Part shown: positions 50,139-59,612 of the stretch, one piece after another
Numbering within the stretch: the stretch's first letter is position 1
Layout of the letters: every line of letters starts with the position of its first letter
Origin: Erythrocercus mccallii
Lineage: Eukaryota > Chordata > Aves > Passeriformes > Dicruridae
Direction of reading: 5' to 3'
DNA: 64,000 bases
NCBI GenBank assembly: GCA_013397435.1
Contig: VZRG01000201.1
Span: forward strand, 278,540-342,539
The notes under the pieces: generated by a model
The model's database searches: none
Told to the model about the DNA's origin: nothing
The model's input: the letters and a program-made list of their open reading frames with translations, nothing else
Program-made: the position numbers and the translations under genes

Positions 50139-51636
50139 CATCAGTTAATGTCACTGTTTTTCTATCTGTCAGTGTGCACAGGTAGAAATGAGTGAACCAA
50201 GGGGATGATTGTGTTCAAAACCCATTCATTGGGGGAAAAGTGGAAAGTCAGTCACTCTCATGTGATGCTGAGGAGTCAGGATCAACCTCTAGTGCTGCAA
50301 AACAGGCTTGGAAGAAAGGCCAGGCTCCCTGTTTATAGCAGTGGCTGCATGAATGATGGCTCTGTTTCAGTACCAGCTTGTGGGATGGGGAGGTCCAAGT
50401 GGTGTTTGAACAGCACCATCTCCAGTGTGAGATATTTCTTCCTGAGTAATGGAGTGCATCCAGCAGCTCCCCACTGAGATAGGGCTGCCTTTAACCAAGA
50501 CACAGCAAATCCTTATCAGAGCCTCAGGATGGATAATCCACACACTGAAATATTCTATTGAGCAAATTGTGTAGTTTCCTGCCCAAGGACAAGAGGAGAT
50601 ACCTGACTACTCAGACATTACTACCTCCTTTGGAAACCACAGCCCCTGCTCTCATCTGTGCTTTGATGTATCTGTCCTGAAATCCCAGTCATTCACACCA
50701 CATAGGAAACAAGGGTATGTGCTGGTCTTTTTACTTCAACAGCTGAGCCAGAAGTCCCACCATAGCCATGGAGGTCATAAAGGTTGAACACTGATCATGA
50801 AGGAACAGCCACACACCAGTTGTGACCCGGGGCAGTTCTTGCCAGGAAAATATGGTAAGAACAGAATATATTCCAAATTCATGCTGCAAGCACAGTGAGC
50901 CTGGAAAGTGCAGCCCTGATACAGCTGGCCACTGCCATCATGCCATCTTTCAGAACAGCAGCTTTTCAAGACCAAAGGCATGCAAAGAGATAACCCATAG
51001 TATTCAAATTTCACATACAGCCTGGGCTACTAGAGGCTACCACTGATGGCAAAAACCATATGCAAGCTATCACTAAAGTGTGGGTGCGAGGACTGTAAGT
51101 CAAATGAGGGCCACTGATCGTCAGAAAATGCAGATCAAGGCGGCACAAGGCTCCAGGAAACCTTCTGCTCCTTCAGATCTCCCAGCCAAGTATTTTAAAG
51201 CAGTTGGTAAATAATTGCTGGGGCAGAAATGTTCTTTCCTACAGAAGACAGCAGAAAGTGCAGATTGTTTTTAAGAAAGACTCATGGGCTCTTTTTTTTT
51301 CAGGAGAATTTCAAATATCTGCTGACACCCTCAGGCAGAAAGGCAGATTTTCTTGCAGTTTAAAAAGCATATGCTTCTCTCTTTCTCTAAAAAAAGCCAG
51401 ACAAAAAACCTCTCATCCAAAGCAATTGAGGAGGGGCTGTTTGCTAATTTTACTCAATTCAGCTGCAAAAAATATCCAAAAGTAATTCATCTGCAATATC
51501 TAGTACTCAGAGCTGTAGCCACAGCTCCAGTGCTGAGAAACCTATAACAGACATCTGAAATATGCTTTATTTGCTTCTTTGCACTTGGTTCTCTAGACTT
51601 TTATAACTCTATAAAACTTCTTCTTTCACTAGACAG
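50139..51636. other. Unique non-coding DNA
   Basis: No named repeat is seen. Short frames (50205-50477, 50822-51046, 51204-51485, all plus) have no domains or exon borders that convince me. Confidence 0.5.
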
Positions 51637-51707
51637 TAAATATTCTCAAAGTGAGAGCTCAGGAGGCCCGGATCAGGCTTGGGGAACTGCTGAAAGTCAA
51701 GCAGCAG
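51637..51707 (+). CDS. Putative internal exon, coiled-coil-like
   Basis: After the acceptor cttcttctttcactagacag, the frame is open and encodes NILKVRAQEARIRLGELLKV, a highly charged helical pattern with leucine spacing that suggests a coiled coil. Two bases complete a codon with one base from the previous exon, matching the phase-1 donor at 21103. The donor is unsure: CAGCAG|gtgctg (51707) is taken, while 51776 (gtagga) is also phase 0. An acceptor four bases earlier would enter in phase 0. The reading frame stays open to 51906, so this might be part of a longer exon. Confidence 0.33.
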
Positions 51708-52949
51708 GTGCTGTCTTCTCCAGCAGCAAGAGAAAACCAAGAAGCCAAGAGGCAGGATGGCTCCATTGTTCAAACAGTAGGAATAGGGTTGTTCTGTTCC
51801 TGTCATCCTGGTCCTGGCCCTGGGCACCACAAGTCTGACCATGTCAGGCTGATGTCACCCAGAGTCCCATCCTTAGCCTCCTGCTACTTAATTGTTTTTC
51901 TGAAGTGAAAGCCTGTGATTAGGTAGAAATTTATGCACACATTTAAAAATAAGTTTCTTCACCTGCAAAATTTAAAAGGAAAGAATGGGAGGAAAAAAAG
52001 AGAACACTATTTATTCCATTCTCATTATCTTAAATTGGTTTACCTCTCCTTGGTGAGAAATTTTGCATTTCTGAGGCTTGTTTGAACCTTCAGCATCCTC
52101 ATTTCCATGTTTTTCACTGCTGAAAGGAAACAACAGGGACAGTGCTTAATTCTCATACAGATTTGCCCTGCCATGCTGTTTTATGGTGCAGATTAGGAAA
52201 CTATCTGTTACTGTACACCAAAAAATTTTCACTTTTGCTGTGATCCTGCATTCAGCAGGAATTAATTCAGTAATCTGGATGTACTGGAGCTAGTGTCATC
52301 TCCTCTCATGTCACCAACACAAGACTATTTGAAAAGATCTTTTTTACAAACTACTAAAAAACACAGAGTACCATTTTTTTTCTATCTCTGTTTAACATTT
52401 ATCTCTTAACTCTTGCTCTGGCCTGGAACTTTTCTCCAAGGATATCATCTTGCTCTAAGGAGTAAGCTCCAAGTTGCCATGTGAAAGTATCTCCCATTGA
52501 CTTCTGAATGACATAGAAAATGCAGGCTCCAACAGTGAGGGTCACCCAGGAGGTGATAATATGATAAGAAGATTGTTACAAGACAGCAGAAGAAAGATTT
52601 TCCTTGGAAGAGGAGTGATTCATTAGAAGTGAAGAAAAAAATGAGATGTGAGCAGAGGAAAATTAAGAAAGGCCTTTTGCAATGGATTAAAATCACTCCA
52701 GCCCAGACAGCACCAGCCAGAGGGAAATTTCAGGACAAAAATTACAAACATAAAGAGTATAAATGTGTTTCTACAGATTGAAATCTTGCTTGACCTTCAC
52801 ACCTCCTCCTTCAGGTTTCCAAAGGTTCTTTGCGGGGGAGGGGGTGGTTGTTGTTTGTGGAGGGTTTTTTCAAACTGAGAACTAGGTTTGAACTGTTATC
52901 CTCTCATAACCAGTCGTCTTCTCCTTTCTTGCCCTTCCCCAACTGTAAG
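51708..52949. other. Unique non-coding DNA
   Basis: AT-rich, with a G-rich patch (tgcgggggagggggtgg) at 52832-52848. No gene is called. Confidence 0.45.
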
Positions 52950-53076
52950 GAAAAGTCCCAGGAAGTCATCACAGTCATCAATACTCAGTCTCAGAATCTT
53001 GACCTCGTACATCAAGGAACAGGAAAACAATATAAAACAGAAGAAGAAATCTCAGACACTTGGGGAGAGGGCTCAG
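52950..53076 (+). CDS. Possible internal exon (weak)
   Basis: The tract gcccttccccaactgtaag precedes open sequence encoding EKSQEVITVINTQSQNLDLV, and GGGCTCAG|gtgatt could be the donor. Entry is phase 0 and exit phase 1, compatible with neighbours at 51707 and 54402. An acceptor six bases later keeps the same frame. Both splice sites are only fair, and the open frame runs well beyond both borders, so splicing is not required to explain it. Confidence 0.15.
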
Positions 53077-53133
53077 GTGATTTGCTCAATGGAGGTACCC
53101 ACCTGGAGCTAGCCCATGGCACTTCCTCATGGG

Positions 53134-53177
53134 AAGAGGTGCTTTTAAACAAGAGGTGCTTTTAAACAAGAGATGCC
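53134..53177 (+). repeat. 17-bp tandem duplication
   Basis: aagaggtgcttttaaac occurs exactly twice (53134-53150, 53151-53167), and a third partial copy with one change follows to 53177. Perfect identity suggests a recent slip. Confidence 0.93.
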
Positions 53178-54401
53178 CTGAACTAACTCTGTTGCCAGAA
53201 GTGGTGTAGTTGTTACTTGTTATGAGCTGTGGGATAGATCTATTGTAAATGCATGAGTCAGGACCCGTCTGCTGAACTGAGATTCGCATCAAATCCTTTT
53301 TCAGTACCGTAGGTACAGCAAAGATGATTGAGATTCCATCTGAACAAAAGTGAGAAACAATACATAAAGAAAAACACCCAAATGTATGAATGGGAAGAGC
53401 GTATTATTGGGAGAACCAGGATCATTAAGTATCTGCATGAAGTCTAAATGCATTTTAGTTCCCTATTGCCAGTGAAGCATTCAAAGTCAGACAGAATGAC
53501 AAGGACAATTATGTTCCTGCAGCTCTTCCTGAAGTGAGACATTTAACTGCAAGAACAGACAGAGCTGATAGCAGCTATTGGATGAAGAAACATGATTGTA
53601 GCATTAGGACTGAGCCATAATTAGAAGTATCACTTTGTATTGGTCTGAAGAAAAATGCAGTGGTGTAAAATTCTGCCTATTCCTCTGCAGTCAGTAAAAA
53701 AATAGAGGATCAACAGGAAAAATATGGGAATATTGTAAGGGGAAACCCTTAGGAAAGATATAGCAGTGCAAAGAATTGCTTGACAACATCCAAGAAATAA
53801 ATGTACTGAAAAACAGTAGTAGGTTTGTCTGAGGGGTTAATTTGCACAGAGAGTTATTTTTTAAAACCTGTGCTCCTTTTAGCCAAATCTGACTCTCTTT
53901 AGTTCAAGATGGAAGGGAGGGGGCAGAGAAGGAAGGAAAAGAATCTAGCAGAGAAAGAGGAAAGAAAGAATAAAACCAAAGCTGTAAAGTCAAACCAAAA
54001 TCCAAAATTCAGGTTGAAAGGTTAATGAATGCAAATAGCTCAACTGGGGTGCTGCATATTGAAAACTAGCAATCATGTTGAACAAGGGAGTAGTCAAGGA
54101 AGGATGAAAAAGAAACACACTGGGCCATGGCAAAGGCACAATTAAACTCGCTTGATGTAAGTCCAATGCTTTTTCATGGAGATACATCCAGTGCAAATGA
54201 GGTCCATAACTGGAAAATATGATTTGCCATCTCTTTCTTTCCTTACTGAAAACATTTCTGCTGTTTTCTTTCTTGCATAATCAATTATTTGTACAAATAT
54301 TTCTAGTTTTATACAGACAGATTTAATCCATTAACTTCCCTACAAGTGCTCTCAAAGCCCAAGGTGAAATCAGCACAAAGTGCCATTCCTAATTACCACA
54401 G
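53178..54401. other. Unique non-coding DNA
   Basis: No long open frame, RNA gene or named repeat. Purine-rich tract at 53906-53970. Confidence 0.5.
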
Positions 54402-54648
54402 CTCAGGGGCTTGGGGTGTCAGTGGACGCAGGACCAAGCACTGCCCCCAGACAGGTTTGTGAACAGACATCAGCAGAACTGAGGGCCTGTAAGCCAGCCT
54501 TCAAATGGTACAGGAAAAACAGTGAGAAGTTTGCAGTATTTGACCAGCTTGCCCAACTGCTCTGCATTGCAGAAAGAGAAAGGGAGACCAGAGAAAGTTT
54601 TGAATTAATGCTAAACGTGGGAGTCAGGCATGCTGTACCTGAAAACAA
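54402..54648 (+). CDS. Possible internal exon (weak)
   Basis: ttcctaattaccacag is followed by 247 open nt. The frame enters in phase 1 and could leave in phase 2 at the mediocre donor gtacct (54649), or in phase 1 at gtgaga (54522). The product includes FKWYRKNSEKFAVFDQLAQL and a charged stretch ERERETRESFE. The open length is moderately unusual, but the frame is also open on the complementary strand (54403-54669), so composition may be responsible. Confidence 0.15.
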
Positions 54649-57349
54649 GTACCTGGACACATCTGGCATTCTGTGACTTACACAAGCTGCGTCTGGTTTC
54701 TATGTGAAGTTTCATTTCCATAAACCATAAAGAGAATGGGTTGACAGAAGTGTGCAAGGAAGTTGCAGCCTTCCCTATTGGCACCATCTGGGGCACACAC
54801 TCTGCAACACATTGGGAGAAGATAAAGCCTTCCTTCTTCCCAGCTCCTGGTTAAAATGCTTTGGATGCTTCCAGCCTGAGAAGTTCCCTCTGGACTTCCC
54901 TTGGACATTGCAGTATGACATTCAAGGAATGTGAAACTATATTTTTATTTTAGCAATCACACTAAAAGAAGTGAAGCATAGGTCAAGACAAGGTAAACAA
55001 CCAAATGGTCTCATTCTTTTTCAGTTAACAGTTATCTCTATCTCAAAAATCTTTATTTTCACTGCTTCTTTCATTTTGTTTTTTAATAGTATTTAAAAAG
55101 CCGAACAAATAATTAGAGGGCTAATCCATACGTCTGCTATAACTGGAGATTTATGAACCTAATATGATCAGGGTTTTTGTTTGTTTGCCCCATAGACCTT
55201 GGCTGCTTCTTAACTATGGATTATGGTCTGTCATAGAAAAAAAAGCTTTTATCAGTTTTAAACTGAAGCAGGTTTCTCAGGTGAGTATTTTTAATCTGGA
55301 AAAATCTGGAGACCAGTAAAAGTGTTTGGTTTAAAGGAGATGAGTTGGAATGTATTTTGGTGCAAAAGAACAGTTGGAGACCTCATTAAATTCTCTGGGA
55401 GACAGAGACTGGCAGGGCTCACATGTTCTGCAAGAGGTCTGGATTTTACTAGACTACATGCTGTGGACCTGTCACATTCAATAAAATGAGACTTTGGTTT
55501 CTATTTGTTTCTTAATTAAAGTGTTTCTTATGAAAATCTGCTACAAAAAGAAGATACCAGTAAAATTAAAAAAGATACTATCTAACCATAAATGGTTAGT
55601 GTCAAATGACTTATTTAATGCAATAGTAAATCCCAAAAGCAAAAATGCATTTCACTCCTTCAGAGCTCAATATTCCTGTTTTGTTTTTTTTTTTTAAATC
55701 TACCCTGTTGTAGCACATTTTCAACACCCAGTTCCTGCCTTGGGTACTGGTCAGGGTCTCTGTGCCATAAGATTTCCAATATAAGAGGGTACATAATCAT
55801 ACAAGAGAAAGTAAAGTGAAGAAATAAGTAATGTGTTTCCTTTATTTTTTTAAACTGAAAAAAAAAGAGTAAAGACAAACATCTGATGACTCTGCATGAG
55901 TTTAAAAAAATTCCAGGAAAATGAAAGAGAAAGGTCACCTTCAGAGCTCAGGGTGTGCTTTGTAGTAAGCATTTTGCCCTGGGATTTTCTCTCTAAGAGA
56001 AAGTCAGAGACAGCAAAGAAAGAAAACAATCTTCAGTATGAAGCTGGCAAAGATATCCATAAATGTGCACATTGCTTCCAAATTAAGGTGGATAAGGCAA
56101 AAAAAAAAAAAAAAAAGGAAAAAAGGATTGTTGAAAAAGATTAGAGGCTGTCCTTGGGGAAGTCAAGTACAAGGTCTGGACAAACCCTGACAGGCAGAGG
56201 GACCTTTACTCATTGCCAGAGAGACTATACAGTTTCCTCCTAATAAGACATTAAGTTATACTGCTAAGATTATGTGGTTTCAAGGTCTGAAAGGGGGTAT
56301 TAGTCTTTTCTCAGTAAGCCCAGTAGTAAGTAGATAAACTCAAAACACCTGCCTGAAACAAAATGTTATTTAACACATTACACAGAGCATCTTTAAAGAG
56401 TTTACTTTTTAAAATGGGGAGAAGATGGTAGAATCATCATCCACATAAACAAAAAAAACCCCACCCCAACATGACGTATAAAGCATCCAAGAGTAAACAG
56501 TAGAACACAATTTTATTTTTTGTTTGGTTGATAGGTTGTTTTGTTGGGGTTTTCTGGTTTTTTTTTTTTTGTTGGTTTGTTTTTTGTTTTTAGTTTAGTT
56601 TAGTTGTTCTTGTATAATTCCCACACCAGTAAAACAGCTCTGAAAATGAATCAGCATTATTAACTCCCTTGGCAATGATGTGCTGTGGGTCAGGTTCTCC
56701 TTCCTCATGTATAGTTAACAAATGCATTTATTTTTCTTTCTTTTATACTGAACATACTGCTCTTTGTTCTCACTAGGAGGAAAACAATCAAACAAACAAA
56801 TCCAACTGACAAACCAAAAGTAAAACCCCAAAACTGAAAGCCCCAGTGAAGTCAGAATTTATCTCTCTATTAATAAATGAGGGCATTGGAGTCTGTTAAG
56901 AAACTGGGGAGTATGTGTATGGAGAAAAAGTCCCTTAAGTGCCAACCTAATAATTCCATAGAGGTTTTTTCATGCAAGTTCTGGAAAGAAGCTTTATTAA
57001 ATGATTAACTCTTACTTTAGACACAGCACTTACCTTAGGAGATTCTGGCTGGAAGCTGTCTGCAGCCTGCTGTTAAAAACACTGCCTTGTGCCAAAAAAC
57101 AAGGAGTGCACTCCAAAAGGAGTGCAAGAAGAAGAGATGAGCAGATCCAGAAATTCAGGTTTGTCTGGGCATTTTGAGGTGCTTTGCTTTGCTCAGAATG
57201 GGCTTTCCTCAGCAATGCAGTTACTGCAAACACTGCACTGGGGCTCAGTCAGGCACTGTTGTGTCTGGGAGCACCAGAGTGAAGAACTTTGTGAGTGGGG
57301 AGCTGTGTGTGGCTGACAATTTGCTGTGGACCTGCTTCTTTTTATCCAG
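54649..57349. other. Non-coding DNA with low-complexity tracts
   Basis: It includes a run of about 18 A at 56099-56116 and a T/G-rich block at 56513-56600. Two further exon-like segments exist. The first is 55997-56088 (tttctctctaag acceptor, weak gtggat donor, CAHCFQIK at the end). The second is 57226-57295 (acceptor cagcaatgcag, donor gtgagt). Neither has the phase needed before 57350, so both are left out. Confidence 0.4.
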
Positions 57350-57380
57350 ACCTGATGATATCGCCAGTATTTCTGAAAGC
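57350..57380 (+). CDS. Putative 31-nt micro-exon
   Basis: An ideal acceptor (cctgcttctttttatccag) and an ideal donor (gtaagtaat) enclose 31 nt. With one base completing an incoming codon, the segment reads PDDIASISES and leaves in phase 0; the zero frame has an immediate TGA. The two splice sites are the best matched pair in the window and the exon contains CpG. The third frame is also open, so the coding frame is chosen by its fit to the next exon. Confidence 0.35.
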
Positions 57381-58183
57381 GTAAGTAATGCTGCAACTGC
57401 CATCTTGTTTTGCTACTCTGGGTCTGCCAATTCTTCTCACATCCTCCTTCCCTAGAGCATATCCCAGTTTATTTCCTAATTTTCAAAGATCTCCAGTTAC
57501 TTCTGCCCTACCTGCCCTTCTTGTCAGTTAGTAGCTAGATTGGCTCCTTCCTTTACTCTTTAGGTGTCTGTGTTGTTGATTTAAATCCTTCTCCCTGCCC
57601 CAAATTCCTTTCTAGCATATTTTTTTAATATGCAAGATAAATATAATTTTAGGAGTTTTAAGCCTATCAACCTGTTTGCAGCTCAGCCTCACCTCAAAAC
57701 CCACTTCGGGTTAAAGCAGCAGTTGCCATGAAAAACCAGCTGAGCACCAGTTGCCACAAAACCTGTTGATTGGGAATTAAGAGCACACTAAATTGTCTTA
57801 CAGCTTGGCATTACTCTCCTTACCTCAGACCTTTCCACTACTGCTTGTTATTCATCTCCTTTTCCTGTTATAATTTCCCTGAAAACTGAGGCAAGTTCTT
57901 GGTGCCTGGAGCTAAAGCCCACTGTGCAGTAGGATGATTCCTGGCCAGCAGTCAGTCTGCATGGCATGCACAGAAGGGAAAGGGATGTTTAAGTTTAGGG
58001 CTGTTAGTGGAAAATTGTGGACTCTGCCACTGAAGAAATTTAACAGATCTTAGCTTTCACATCCTTGCAATTTGCAGCCTTTATCATACTAGGTACCACG
58101 GAATTTTGAATATGGATATACTAACATATTTGCATGTTTGTAGCCTAGCCATGTGGAGGTGGTGTTTGTTGTTTGCCTCACAG

Positions 58184-58405
58184 CCTGATCCACTGCAGAG
58201 CTTGCCTGAAAACAAAAGGCAGCTTAGTCAATTTTCCCATATAAGCAGCAATTCTTTGAAGAGATGCAAAGAGGCTTTCACAGCTGTTGAAAAAGCAATG
58301 CCAGGACACTTAATATACCTTCCTTCTAAATTATCTCTGCATTTCAGAAGGACTACAGTATTTGTACAGGATTATGGTGTGCTGCATCTGCCTGGGAAAC
58401 TGTGA
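58184..58405 (+). CDS. Putative terminal coding exon
   Basis: A strong acceptor (ggtgtttgttgtttgcctcacag) is followed by 73 open codons and a TGA at 58403-58405. The product begins PDPLQSLPENKRQLSQFSHI, continues with LKRCKEAFTAVEKAM and ends YGVLHLPGKL. Phase 0 entry fits the micro-exon at 57350. An ATTAAA lies 35 bases past the stop, giving a very short 3' UTR if used. No family is recognised. The same frame is open upstream of the acceptor to 58106, so an unspliced chance frame is the alternative. Confidence 0.35.
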   Translation, partial: PDPLQSLPENKRQLSQFSHISSNSLKRCKEAFTAVEKAMPGHLIYLPSKLSLHFRRTTVFVQDYGVLHLPGKL

Positions 58406-58439
58406 TTTTATGGGTTCCTTGTGAACTGTACTTTAAAAT

Positions 58440-58445
58440 ATTAAA
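58440..58445 (+). terminator. ATTAAA polyadenylation signal candidate
   Basis: This common variant hexamer lies 35 bases after the stop codon of the candidate last exon and is followed by the T-rich ttttctcttgactgttctt. It is plausible but unproven. Confidence 0.25.
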
Positions 58446-59507
58446 GACCCCACATTTTCTCTTGACTGTTCTTAAACCTCAGCTTGTCATTTCTTAATCT
58501 TCCCCCCCAGCTACTGCCCACCACCCTGCCTGCTGTTCTCAGACTGGTCTGAGAAGAGGGGCAGAGGCTGGGCAGAGGCTGAGCAGGGCCTGGGGATGAA
58601 TGAGATCACTCCTGTCACACTTTGGAGCTGGGTCAGTCTCGGGCTGAGGGGAAGGAGTAGCCCTGTGGATGGTCTGCAACATCCCTCTCCTGCAGCTCTT
58701 TTCTTTCTGTGCCTGATGCACGTGGGCTGTGGAGCTGCAGGGCACAGACCAAAGCCCTCCATGCCAGTCTGAGGCAGAGGAATTTGCCACAGTGGTGCTC
58801 CTGAGGAGCAGGCAACAAGAGCAATCCATCCAATCCATCCTTTCCCAAAGCCATGGACGGCTGCAGTGAGTTTCTCCTCCCCACTGGCTGTCCATCCTGC
58901 CCATAACCAGGATCTATTAAAATGTTCACACTGGGTATGGGTGGAGGTGCCCCTCACACGGTGCCCTTCCTCCTCTGATGAGGAACCAGGAAACCTGAAA
59001 TGTGGGAGAGCTGTGGAAATGGCAGCTCTCCTGGGATAAGGAAAGCTGAGAGTTTGGAGAAACTGTGAGGTTTGTGCTTTCATAAGGCTGAGGTCATGAG
59101 ACAGCCTTACAAAGGCCACCAAAAAAAGAGTTGTAGTAGCTAATAGGTGATCTTAAAGTGGTTTGTACTGTGGTGCTGCTTGGAGGAATAATTCCCAACC
59201 TGGTTGACAAACACATGGATCTTTCTCACCCCCCACACCCTTCAGAGTGCCCACCCAAGCTGGAGGGCATGGCTCTGTCTGTTGGGCAGATGTCTCCTTA
59301 CACAGCAGTCAGCTGGGCTGTGGAGAAGCTGCCTTTCTGCAGCTTATAATAAATCAGTCCCACTGTGAAGATCTCACCACATCTCTAGAACAGCCTGAAC
59401 ATCTTGTCTACTTCTTATTCCTTATTTTTCGGGAGATTTTCAATGTCATCACTGTATATCACAACATATATCTCACTTTTCTCTAAATAAGGCAGGAGTA
59501 GTCATTT
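58446..59507. other. GC-richer non-coding block
   Basis: 58500-59000 is the most GC-rich part of the window. The longest open frame of the window (58511-59122, minus, 203 codons) lies here and overlaps other open frames. It has no domain I know, and low stop density from base composition explains it. It could be an unrecognised old repeat. Confidence 0.4.
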
Positions 59508-59509
59508 TC

Positions 59510-59569
<60 letters not shown>

Positions 59570-59612
59570 TCCTTCCTTCCTTCCTTCCTTCCTTCCTTCC
59601 TTCCTTCCTTTC
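59508..59612 (+). repeat. (TTTC)n-(TTCC)n compound microsatellite
   Basis: Uninterrupted TTTC units (about 59508-59570) change to TTCC units (about 59571-59612) with no other interruptions. One strand is pure pyrimidine and the other pure purine (GAAA, GGAA), able to form triplex DNA. Such purity predicts high length variability. Confidence 0.97.

Noticed and set aside
55997..56088. Exon ending CAHCFQIK
   Set aside because: The donor gtggat is poor, and phase 0 exit does not fit the micro-exon at 57350.
58511..59122. 203-codon open frame on the minus strand as a gene
   Set aside because: Several frames are open at once in a GC-rich block. No domain, start context or splice sites are seen, and this length is expected about once by chance in 64 kb.
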